22,031 bases of DNA from JAQUGA01 sp964521105 (GTDB lineage: Bacteria > Bacteroidota > Bacteroidia > Bacteroidales > WCHB1-69): the NCBI GenBank assembly GCA_964521105.1, contig CAZFPO010000041.1, forward strand, positions 1 through 22,031, written 5' to 3'. Made by a program: the position numbers and the translations under genes. The first letter of the stretch is position 1. The number at the start of each line of letters is the position of its first letter. Below are positions 15,716 to 22,031 of this stretch, in pieces. The notes under the pieces are model-generated. The model made no database searches and was not told where the DNA came from. It was given only the letters and a program-made list of their open reading frames with translations.

Positions 15716-16137
15716 TAATTTTTGTATTCATTAATGGGTATTCACAAACTAGTTCCTATTCATATTATTATGATCAGTCGGGCAATCGAATTCGTCGAGA
15801 GTTAATAATTATTCCAAATCCTGAAAACTTTTCGACAAACACCATAGACTCCAATAAAATTATTTCAAATGATATAGTATCGAATGATTTTAACAATATA
15901 AACATCGCTATTTACCCAAATCCAACTTCGGAAAACTTGTCAATTGAAATGACGAATATGCCCGATGAGTTGAAAGGATTAATTATAGTTTCGGATTTAC
16001 AGGGACGAATAATTTATCAAACAACCCAAGTAAAGCAAAAAACAACTATCGATTTCAGTAAATATACTTACGGAAATTACATACTTCAAATTACAGTGAA
16101 TGATATCAAAAGAGAATGGAATGTTTTAAAACAATAA
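15682..16137 (+). CDS. small secreted protein with a T9SS sorting domain
   Basis: The 151-residue product is little more than export signals. It has a signal peptide (about 1-21, VFINGYSQ), a short YYYDQSGNRIRRE segment of the YD/Rhs-like kind, a linker, and a type A T9SS sorting domain from about residue 76 (IYPNPTSENLSIEM to REWNVLKQ). It is thus expected on or outside the outer membrane. Its function is unknown; the short middle part may bind a partner or may be left over from a larger ancestor. It lies 8 bp after the fibre-like gene and 10 bp before the lipoprotein gene. Its sorting domain is almost identical in DNA to that of the gene at 16711-18672 and is the intact version of the site disrupted there by a small element. 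Confidence 0.85.
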   Translation: MNLKKIVLVLSLIFVFINGYSQTSSYSYYYDQSGNRIRRELIIIPNPENFSTNTIDSNKIISNDIVSNDFNNINIAIYPNPTSENLSIEMTNMPDELKGLIIVSDLQGRIIYQTTQVKQKTTIDFSKYTYGNYILQITVNDIKREWNVLKQ

Positions 16138-16147
16138 AACAAATAAG

Positions 16148-16687
16148 ATGAAAAAAATATTGATAGGTTTAAGCTTTATATTAGTAATAGCTATTGGTTT
16201 TTATGCTTGTACGAAAACCTACGAAGAAGGACCCTCCATTTCGTTTCGTTCAAAAATGAATAGAATTACTGGTAAGTGGAAATTGGTTTCAATGGAAGGT
16301 GTGCCACGTTTAAACCCCGAAATCGACCAATTTATGGAATTGACCGGTGAAAAAATATCAGAAGGAGTTTATAAAGCCAAATTTACTAATTATCAAGAGG
16401 ATTTTGGATGTTTACCTGATACTTCAGGTGAAAGTTTATTTACAACAAATGGTTGTTGGCGTTTTTTTGATGGAGCATTTGGAAGTGCATGCAACATAGG
16501 AGAATATTTGGATAAAAACGAAGGAATAGTTCTTATTATTGATACAATGAACAGTAACTTTATTGGCGAAAAATGGAAAATTTTGAGATTAACAAATAAG
16601 GAGTTAATAATAAGAAATAATGTCTGCATCGACAATCCTTGTGCTTTTTATTGGAATAATCGTACATTGATATTTGAAAAGGAATAA
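16148..16687 (+). CDS. lipoprotein, lipocalin-like, copy 1
   Basis: The 179-residue product has a lipoprotein signal peptide with lipidation site C21 (GFYAC). After a short linker comes a compact domain with the ITGKWKLVSM start and a late KWKILRLTNKELII strand, the pattern of the small lipocalin-like lipoproteins of Bacteroidota (GxW near the N-terminus, beta-rich). Function is unknown; such proteins may bind small ligands or partner surface proteins. It is a paralogue of the gene at 18798-19334, which has the same length within one residue and the same ITGKWKL core. It is followed after 23 bp by the ~650-residue secreted protein, and this lipoprotein-plus-secreted-protein order is repeated downstream. 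Confidence 0.82.
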   Translation: MKKILIGLSFILVIAIGFYACTKTYEEGPSISFRSKMNRITGKWKLVSMEGVPRLNPEIDQFMELTGEKISEGVYKAKFTNYQEDFGCLPDTSGESLFTTNGCWRFFDGAFGSACNIGEYLDKNEGIVLIIDTMNSNFIGEKWKILRLTNKELIIRNNVCIDNPCAFYWNNRTLIFEKE

Positions 16688-16710
16688 ATTGTTAACAAAA
16701 TCCACCAAAC

Positions 16711-18672
16711 ATGAGAATTATATTAGTCATTGTTTCTGTTTTATTATTTAAAATTTTAGGAGCACAGAATTATAATTATATTCCTATTAAAGAAGAATAT
16801 GACCTATTTAACTCCTATGAAGTTAACATTGATTACAAGCCTTGTACAGTAAATCCTAATAATGATGAAGATACTTTTGGTGATGGACTGTCAAAATTAC
16901 TGGAGGGTTATATTGCAATGTACAAAGCTACCAGAGACAAAGCATATTTGCATAAATTTGTTTTTCAATCCTTGTGCATGGTAGAAAACAGGCATGATAT
17001 AAATCCAGATGCCGACAATAATGAACCAAGATGGTCATTTGATCCCCAAATGTATCAGGATGGTTATATTATTGCCGCATTTTCACGATTTATTTACTTT
17101 ATAAAAATTGAAGAACCATCATTGTTCAGCGTGCCAATTTATCAGTTTAATGAATTAAATCCATCAAATTACGCTACAAATACATGCAATTGCAATAAGT
17201 TTGGGGTAACCTTTTTAACATTTGGACAATATGCAAACTGGCTACAAGATAGAGTTGGAGAAACATTATGGTGGTACCTTACAAATGGATACTGGAGCAA
17301 TGAATGGGGTATGCTACAAGTACCTGGTAGTAACGCAAGTGGTGTAGCTATTAATATGCAAATTGGCTTTGGTAGAGCATTACTTTTTAACGGACTTACA
17401 GCAAATGAGCAAAGCTTTTTGGACAAGGCAGGAACAATAGCAAATCTTTTCAAAGAAAATGTGAATTTCTATGATCCTTGTGAAGATGAGTTATATTTTG
17501 CCCCCACATTAAGAGTAACTTCTAACAATGCATTTTGGTGGTATCATCCAGGATGGAGTGTTTTATATAGATATTGTGGCATACACCAATGGCCATTTCC
17601 TCGTGTTCCAAAGTATTCTGGATTAGTTGAATTTGTTGAAGATATTAGCCATGGTGCCATTGTAACATGGTTGCCTTTGGATTTTTACAAATTTCAACCA
17701 AACACTCCATTTACACTAACTGATATGATTCGTTTTAGAAACATGTTTTCAAAAAATATTTATGATGGTTCTGGGGGATTCTATAATAATGTAAATGGGA
17801 CTGACAACCCCGTGGCAGATCAAGATTGTAGTCCAATTTGTAATCATAATCTATTTGCATTACGTTCCCTTAATTACATGCTTTTTTATGAATTTGATGG
17901 TGCTGATGCCACAGCTACAGCACCAGATGTTTATGATATAGTTCTTAACTATTACAATAACAATATACACAACTGTTCAAATTCTCCTTATTATGGACAA
18001 GATAATAAAGGACATGCTGAAGTAGTATTAGCTCAATGGACGAAAGAATGCCCAAGCTTAACTTTGTATAACCGTGATGTGGTTTATAATCAAGATTTTT
18101 TTTCAAAAGGAGTATTAACGGTTGCTCCAGAAGAAGCTACTGGCAATTCGTATGCTGAACCAATAATTTGTGACAAAAAGTTTATTGTAAAACCCGACGT
18201 TACAGTAAATATGAGTGCAGCCTCAAAAATAACACTAAAACAAGGTACACATATTATGGCTGGTGCACGTTTCCGTGCTTATCTTAATCCAAACATCTGC
18301 AACCAAAGTTACAGTACTTTAAACAATACTAAAATTTCCGACCTAACTACAGAAAGCAATCAAAAAACAATTATTAAAGAGTCTTATGATGATAATTTGT
18401 TGTTAAAATCTGATTTTAGAATTTACCCAAATCCAACTTCGGAAAACTTGACAATTGAAATGACGAATATGCCCGATGAGTTGAAAGGATTAATTGTAAT
18501 TTCGGATTTACAGGGACGAATAATTTATAAAACAACCGAAGTGAAGCAAAAAACAACTATCGATTTCAGTAAATATACTTACGGAAATTATACCGATTTG
18601 AATAATAATATAGTCCATCTTCTCCGCCTTTATGGCGGGTCGATGTACTATTTATTATTAGCATCGGCATAA
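16711..18672 (+). CDS. large secreted protein of unrecognised family, copy 1, T9SS tail cut by a small element
   Basis: I do not recognise the main domain. A signal peptide (about 1-18, KILGAQ) is followed by about 430 residues rich in aromatic helices (EGYIAMYKATRDKAYL, MYQDGYIIAAFSRFIYF, GETLWWYLTNGYW, EDISHGAIVTW), a pattern that suggests an alpha/alpha-toroid such as in carbohydrate-active enzymes; this is inference. A beta-rich block follows at about 450-525 (VYNQDFFSKGVLTVAPEEA ... ITLKQGTHIMAGARFRAY), of the 3-coathanger-stack type common before T9SS tails. The sorting domain begins normally (IYPNPTSENLTIEM, about 571) but after YGNY (about 627) the frame enters a 136-bp inserted element and ends with 26 unrelated residues. 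The final strands of the sorting domain are missing, so T9SS export is probably lost or reduced. Confidence 0.85.
   Translation: MRIILVIVSVLLFKILGAQNYNYIPIKEEYDLFNSYEVNIDYKPCTVNPNNDEDTFGDGLSKLLEGYIAMYKATRDKAYLHKFVFQSLCMVENRHDINPDADNNEPRWSFDPQMYQDGYIIAAFSRFIYFIKIEEPSLFSVPIYQFNELNPSNYATNTCNCNKFGVTFLTFGQYANWLQDRVGETLWWYLTNGYWSNEWGMLQVPGSNASGVAINMQIGFGRALLFNGLTANEQSFLDKAGTIANLFKENVNFYDPCEDELYFAPTLRVTSNNAFWWYHPGWSVLYRYCGIHQWPFPRVPKYSGLVEFVEDISHGAIVTWLPLDFYKFQPNTPFTLTDMIRFRNMFSKNIYDGSGGFYNNVNGTDNPVADQDCSPICNHNLFALRSLNYMLFYEFDGADATATAPDVYDIVLNYYNNNIHNCSNSPYYGQDNKGHAEVVLAQWTKECPSLTLYNRDVVYNQDFFSKGVLTVAPEEATGNSYAEPIICDKKFIVKPDVTVNMSAASKITLKQGTHIMAGARFRAYLNPNICNQSYSTLNNTKISDLTTESNQKTIIKESYDDNLLLKSDFRIYPNPTSENLTIEMTNMPDELKGLIVISDLQGRIIYKTTEVKQKTTIDFSKYTYGNYTDLNNNIVHLLRLYGGSMYYLLLASA
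18061..18282 (+). repeat. 222-bp block nearly identical to 20790-21011
   Basis: The coding DNA of the beta-rich block is shared with the second paralogue at a fixed offset of 2729 bp, with about 8 differences by eye. The N-terminal halves of the two genes are far more diverged in protein sequence. The sharp change in similarity suggests gene conversion or modular exchange. Confidence 0.8.
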
Positions 18673-18726
18673 AACAAATTAGAATTTGTATTACGTCTTG
18701 GGACTATATACAAATTTAATTTGGTA
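18591..18726. mobile_element. 136-bp MITE-like element with TTA target duplication
   Basis: Compared with the intact paralogous site at 16072-16082, exactly 139 bp are extra here: 136 bp of element plus one TTA (18588-18590 repeated at 18727-18729). The ends are imperfect 26-bp inverted repeats, starting TACC and ending GGTA, with AATATAGTCC-type inner ends (left 18591-18616, right 18701-18726, 19 of 26 positions complementary). Inside are a CCGCC-TTTAT-GGCGG hairpin (18624-18638) and a CAAATT..AATTTG palindrome (about 18675-18688). It encodes no protein and so would depend on a transposase supplied elsewhere. It inserts within the T9SS sorting domain of the gene at 16711. Confidence 0.85.
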
Positions 18727-18727
18727 T

Positions 18728-18787
18728 TACATACTTCAAATTACAGTGAATGATATCAAAAGAGAATGGAATGTTTTAAAACAATAA
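18728..18787 (+). pseudogene. displaced 3' end of the T9SS sorting domain
   Basis: Nineteen codons and a stop (YILQITVNDIKREWNVLKQ) are left downstream of the inserted element. They match the end of the small T9SS protein at 16078-16137 exactly at the protein level, and were the original C-terminus of the gene at 16711. They have no start codon of their own and are shifted by one base relative to the interrupted frame. Confidence 0.88.
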
Positions 18788-18797
18788 AACAAATAAG

Positions 18798-19334
18798 ATG
18801 AAAAAAATATTGATTGCATTAAGCTTATTATTAGTAATAGCCATTGGTTTTAATGCTTGTAAGCAAACTTACGAAAATGGTCCAGTAATCTCTTTTCGTA
18901 CAAAAATGAATAGAATTACCGGAAAATGGAAATTGGCTTCTATTGAAGGAGTACCTCGTTTGCATCCCGAAATTGACCAATATATGGAATTGACCGATGA
19001 AAAAATATCCGATGGCGTTTATAAAGCAAAATTTACAAATTTTCAGGAAGAATTTGGCTATGTCGGAGACACAATTGGTGAAGCTTTATTCACAGATGAT
19101 GGTGAATGGCATTTCTTTAGTGGGGCATTTGGTGGTTATAATATAGAGGAAGAATTAAAAGAAAACGAAGGACTTGCATTAAATATATTTTCTAGTGAGC
19201 AACAATATGTTGGAAGCAAATGGAAAATATTGCGATTAACAAAAAAGGAATTAATAATTTATGACTACGGCTGCGCCGAATGCCCAACAAGTTTCTATTT
19301 GAATGACAGAACTTTAAAGTTTATAAAACAATAA
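18798..19334 (+). CDS. lipoprotein, lipocalin-like, copy 2
   Basis: The 178-residue product has the same build as the lipoprotein at 16148: signal peptide with lipidation site C21 (GFNAC), the ITGKWKLASIEGVP start of the beta-rich domain, and KWKILRLTKKELII near the end. About two thirds of the residues agree between the two by eye; the middle (about 85-140) and the last 20 residues differ most. The 10 bp before its ATG and the first codons are the same as in copy 1, which shows that the copies arose by duplication of a segment including the end of the preceding T9SS gene. With its neighbours it forms the second lipoprotein/secreted-protein pair. Confidence 0.82.
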   Translation: MKKILIALSLLLVIAIGFNACKQTYENGPVISFRTKMNRITGKWKLASIEGVPRLHPEIDQYMELTDEKISDGVYKAKFTNFQEEFGYVGDTIGEALFTDDGEWHFFSGAFGGYNIEEELKENEGLALNIFSSEQQYVGSKWKILRLTKKELIIYDYGCAECPTSFYLNDRTLKFIKQ

Positions 19335-19454
19335 CTCAGGTTAGCTATAAATTTGAGGTAATTATATCTTGTAAACAAAAAATAATCACCAACAATAATA
19401 CTTAAAACAATCAAAATTAAATTAATAATTAAGTACATAATAAATATTAAATTT

Positions 19455-21383
19455 ATGCAAATGAAAGTTTTTTTATACACATTGACATTCATGTTTGCTA
19501 ACATGCTTAATTTATTAGCACAAAGCAATAATAGTTTACCTATTAAAGAGGAGTTTGATATTTATAATGCCAATAATGTTGCAGGTTATCAATTGTGTAC
19601 CCTTAATCCGAACAGTGACGAAGAATATTATGGTGGTGGCATGTCTTATATTTTGGAGGGCTATATTTCTATGTACAAAGCAACAGGGGACAAAGCGTAT
19701 TTGTATAAATTTGTAATACAATCACTTTGTGTCATGGAAAATCGTCATGACTATGCAGGTATAAATACAGAACCAAGATGGTCAGAAAACATGTACCAAG
19801 ATGGTAATATTTGTGCAGCAATGTCGCGATTTATCTATTTTGTGAAAAACGAAGAGCCTACATTAATGAGCCAATCCATCTATCCTTTTGATGAGATAAA
19901 TCCAACATCATACCAAGCTAATACCTGTAATTGTAATAAGTTCAACACAACGTTTACGACATTAGGTCAATATGCCAATTGGCTGCAAGACCATGTGGGC
20001 GAAACATTGTGGTGGTTTTTAACCAACGGATACTGGCGTGATGCTGTTGGTTTTGTGAAGTATCCTTATGACGAAATTGCTGTTGACTTGAATATGCAAG
20101 TTGGTTTTGGTCGGGCTTTATTATTTAATGGTCTATCTGCCAACAATTCAATTTTTTTACAAAAAGCAATGATACTCGCAAATTTACTAACATCAAATGT
20201 AACTTTTTATGATTTTTGTGAGGACGTATCATACGACGAGCCAGTTTTCCAATTAACAAGTTCAAATGCATACTGGTGGTATCATCGTGGTTGGAGGATA
20301 GAAACACGAACTTGTTACTTATTTATTGACCGTCCAAGCATAACTCAATATACTGAATTTATTGAAGATATAAGTCATGGTGCTACCGTAACGTGGCTAG
20401 TTCAAGATTATTACCATTATTTACCTAATACTCCCTTTGCAATTGAGGACATGGTACGCTTTAGAAACATGTTTTTATTAAACATAACCGACAGTAATGG
20501 TGATTTTTATAATTCAGTTAGAGGGAGTGATGGTCCAATTTCAAATGAAGATGATTGTGCACCAAATAATTGCCCCCACAACTTTCTCCGTAAAGCTGCA
20601 TTAAACTACATACCGCTAGCGGAGTTTGATAGTGAATCACCAACAATTACACCTAAAGTTTATGATATTGTTTTAGAATACTATTCAAATCATATAAGTG
20701 GATATACCTATGCTCCCTACAATGGAATGCATAATAAAGGACATGCAGAAATTGTTTTAGCTCAATGGACAAAAGAGTGTCCAAACTTAACTTTGTATAA
20801 CCGTGATGTAGTTTATAATCAAGATTTTTTTTCAAAAGGAGTATTAACGGTTGCACCAGAAGAAGCAACAGGCAATTCGTATGCTGAACCAATAATTAGT
20901 AACAAAAAGTTTATTGTAAAACCCGACGTTACAGTAAATATGAGTGCAGCCTCAAAAATAACACTAAAACAAGGTACACATATTATGGCTGGTGCACGTT
21001 TTCGAGCTTATATTGTCCCTGATTTATGTTGTTCTCAAATCAATACACTACAAAATACAAAAATTTATACTTTAAATAAAAACGAAAAGGAATATAAAGA
21101 TAGTGGAAAAATTGAAAACACTCTAGCCATTAATGATATTGATATTCAAATCGTTGCTTACCCTAACCCTACCAAAGGGCAGTTAATTATCGAATTGGTC
21201 AATTTTGATGAGGTAAACGATGGGATGATACTCATTAGCGATATGCAAGGCCGGGTGATTTTTTCGCAGAAAAAAATTGACAAAAAAACAGTCATTGATT
21301 TAAGCAAACAGCCTGCAGGCAACTATTTGCTTCGCTTAAATGCCAACAAAATTCAAAAAGAGTGGACAATTATTAAACAATAA
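19455..21383 (+). CDS. large secreted protein of unrecognised family, copy 2, intact T9SS tail
   Basis: The 642-residue product is a paralogue of the protein at 16711 and keeps the same landmarks: EGYISMYKATGDKAYL, MYQDGNICAAMSRFIYF, NTCNCNKF, GETLWWFLTNGYW, MQVGFGRALLFNGL, EDISHGATVTW, then the beta-rich VYNQDFFSKGVLTVAPEEA ... GARFRAY block. A signal peptide (about 1-23, NLLAQ) precedes them; M3 at 19461 is an alternative start. Unlike copy 1, it ends in a complete type A sorting domain from about residue 569 (AYPNPTKGQLIIEL to KEWTIIKQ), and this tail is of a different subtype from the one in copy 1. An alpha/alpha-toroid fold and a role with glycans are inference. A 120-bp gap lies upstream, without a clear promoter; the outer-membrane protein gene begins 11 bp downstream. 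Confidence 0.85.
   Translation: MQMKVFLYTLTFMFANMLNLLAQSNNSLPIKEEFDIYNANNVAGYQLCTLNPNSDEEYYGGGMSYILEGYISMYKATGDKAYLYKFVIQSLCVMENRHDYAGINTEPRWSENMYQDGNICAAMSRFIYFVKNEEPTLMSQSIYPFDEINPTSYQANTCNCNKFNTTFTTLGQYANWLQDHVGETLWWFLTNGYWRDAVGFVKYPYDEIAVDLNMQVGFGRALLFNGLSANNSIFLQKAMILANLLTSNVTFYDFCEDVSYDEPVFQLTSSNAYWWYHRGWRIETRTCYLFIDRPSITQYTEFIEDISHGATVTWLVQDYYHYLPNTPFAIEDMVRFRNMFLLNITDSNGDFYNSVRGSDGPISNEDDCAPNNCPHNFLRKAALNYIPLAEFDSESPTITPKVYDIVLEYYSNHISGYTYAPYNGMHNKGHAEIVLAQWTKECPNLTLYNRDVVYNQDFFSKGVLTVAPEEATGNSYAEPIISNKKFIVKPDVTVNMSAASKITLKQGTHIMAGARFRAYIVPDLCCSQINTLQNTKIYTLNKNEKEYKDSGKIENTLAINDIDIQIVAYPNPTKGQLIIELVNFDEVNDGMILISDMQGRVIFSQKKIDKKTVIDLSKQPAGNYLLRLNANKIQKEWTIIKQ
20790..21011 (+). repeat. 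right copy of the 222-bp conserved block
   Basis: This is the partner of 18061-18282 (offset 2729 bp), encoding the beta-rich region before the sorting domain. Similarity drops at both ends: upstream to ordinary paralogue level, downstream to unrelated linkers and a different sorting-domain subtype. Confidence 0.8.
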
Positions 21384-21394
21384 ACACAATCGTT

Positions 21395-21880
21395 ATGAAA
21401 AAATTAATTTTTCTGTTTTTGTGCAATTTAATTTTGCACTCAATATATGGGCAAAACACAGAAGATACAAGTCGGATTGCAAAAAATACGGTACACTTGG
21501 AATTACTTGGAAATGCTGGAATTTATTCGTTTAACTACGATAGAATTTTGTTGTCGAAAAATACATTTAAAATTTCAGGACGAATAGGGTTATCTCTTGT
21601 TTTTTTACAGGCTGGTACTTGCCCAATCGAGTTTAGTTTTTTATTTGGCAAAAAAAACAATTTAGAAATTGGGTTAGGTTACACTTTTTTTGTTGATTCA
21701 AATTCAAATAAAAATATTATTCGCAATTCGCCTTGTGTATTTAATTTGGGATATCGCTTTCAAAAACCAAATGGAGGGTTCTTTTTCAAAACAGGTTTAG
21801 TTTTATTTATATTTGAACCCAAAATTTATAGTTCTAAAAATATGTTATCGATGGGCTTAGCTTTTGGATATACTTTTTAA
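21395..21880 (+). CDS. small outer-membrane beta-barrel protein
   Basis: The 161-residue product has a signal peptide (about 1-20, SIYGQ) followed by alternating hydrophobic/polar strands (HLELLGNAGIYSFNYDRI, FKISGRIGLSLVF, NLEIGLGYTFFV, CVFNLGYRF, FFFKTGLVLFIF, LSMGLAFGYTF) and ends in an aromatic residue (YTF), all typical of an outer-membrane barrel of about eight strands. No catalytic motif is visible. It lies 11 bp after the second large secreted protein and so probably belongs to the same transcription unit; it could serve as a membrane partner, but that is inference. Confidence 0.78.
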   Translation: MKKLIFLFLCNLILHSIYGQNTEDTSRIAKNTVHLELLGNAGIYSFNYDRILLSKNTFKISGRIGLSLVFLQAGTCPIEFSFLFGKKNNLEIGLGYTFFVDSNSNKNIIRNSPCVFNLGYRFQKPNGGFFFKTGLVLFIFEPKIYSSKNMLSMGLAFGYTF

Positions 21881-21914
21881 ATAAAAAATTGGAACCGAAT
21901 ACTTATGCCATTTA

Positions 21915-22031
21915 TATTTGTACATGGACAAAATGAAAGCTCGAATTAAACAACTAGAAGAAGAAAATAAAGTATTAAAGAATCAATAAGAGATATTATG
22001 AATTTAAAAAAAATAGTTTTGGTTCTGAGTT
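21915..22031 (+). repeat. right copy of the 117-bp direct repeat; start of another cassette
   Basis: It repeats 15599-15715 with one visible difference. It starts inside the coiled-coil coding end of the fibre-like gene (23 codons plus stop, through 21989, without the rest of that gene), then the same 8-bp gap and the first codons of the small T9SS protein. The window ends within the match. Confidence 0.9.
21998..22031 (+). CDS. 5' end of a second small T9SS-type protein (partial)
   Basis: Only the first 11 codons (MNLKKIVLVLS) are inside the window; they are identical to the start of the gene at 15682, including the upstream GAGATATT spacer. From that match, the protein probably starts with the same signal peptide and might be a further member of the small T9SS-tail family. 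What follows is not visible. Confidence 0.7.
   Translation, partial: MNLKKIVLVLS

Noticed and set aside
18588..18790. Assembly error as the reason for the altered T9SS tail
   Set aside because: The extra 139 bp have inverted ends and a target duplication, and the remaining 3' end is intact, which fits a transposition event better.

Overview
The window is AT-rich and reads as a chromosomal segment of a member of the Bacteroidota. The signs are: several secreted proteins ending in type IX secretion (T9SS) sorting domains, signal peptides ending in a Gln just after the hydrophobic core, promoters of the Bacteroidota TTTG-N19-TAnnTTTG type, weak A-rich ribosome binding sites, and an M4 peptidase with a Por-type tail. 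Genus cannot be told from the sequence alone.

Layout. Bases 1-3833 hold housekeeping genes: a small membrane-anchored protein and a TrmH/SpoU-type RNA methyltransferase on the minus strand, then a full-length mutS on the plus strand. Related palindromic repeats lie on both sides of mutS, and one of them has supplied the last residues and stop codon of the methyltransferase gene. Bases 3834-6396 are an accessory patch: a 21-bp tandem repeat array, a translationally coupled two-gene operon (an ADP-ribosyltransferase-like DUF3990-type protein plus an unrecognised partner, a toxin-antitoxin candidate), a 5'-truncated Fic gene, and several families of small intergenic palindromes. Bases 6397-13302 are again ordinary: sppA (minus), a large secreted thermolysin-like protease with a T9SS tail, and a type I-like glutamine synthetase closed by a perfect 26-bp-arm terminator. 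A tRNA-Thr(CGT) gene lies at 13613-13687 on the minus strand.

Bases 13814-22031 are the most unusual part: a plus-strand run of exported proteins behind one very good promoter. It starts with a surface protein containing GNVGIGT...KLHV repeats, whose signal peptide is put out of frame by one missing A in a poly-A tract. A small T9SS-tail protein follows. Then a lipoprotein plus a ~650-residue secreted-protein gene occurs twice in tandem, and an outer-membrane barrel protein comes next. At the right edge a 117-bp stretch repeats the start of the cassette (15599-15715) almost exactly, so the array appears to go on outside the window. The first ~650-residue gene has a 136-bp MITE-like element inserted in its T9SS sorting domain. 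The uninterrupted paralogous site, also in this window, gives the insertion and its 3-bp target duplication to the base. DNA identity between the copies is patchy (sorting domain and a 222-bp block nearly identical, N-terminal halves diverged), which suggests recombination or gene conversion within the locus.
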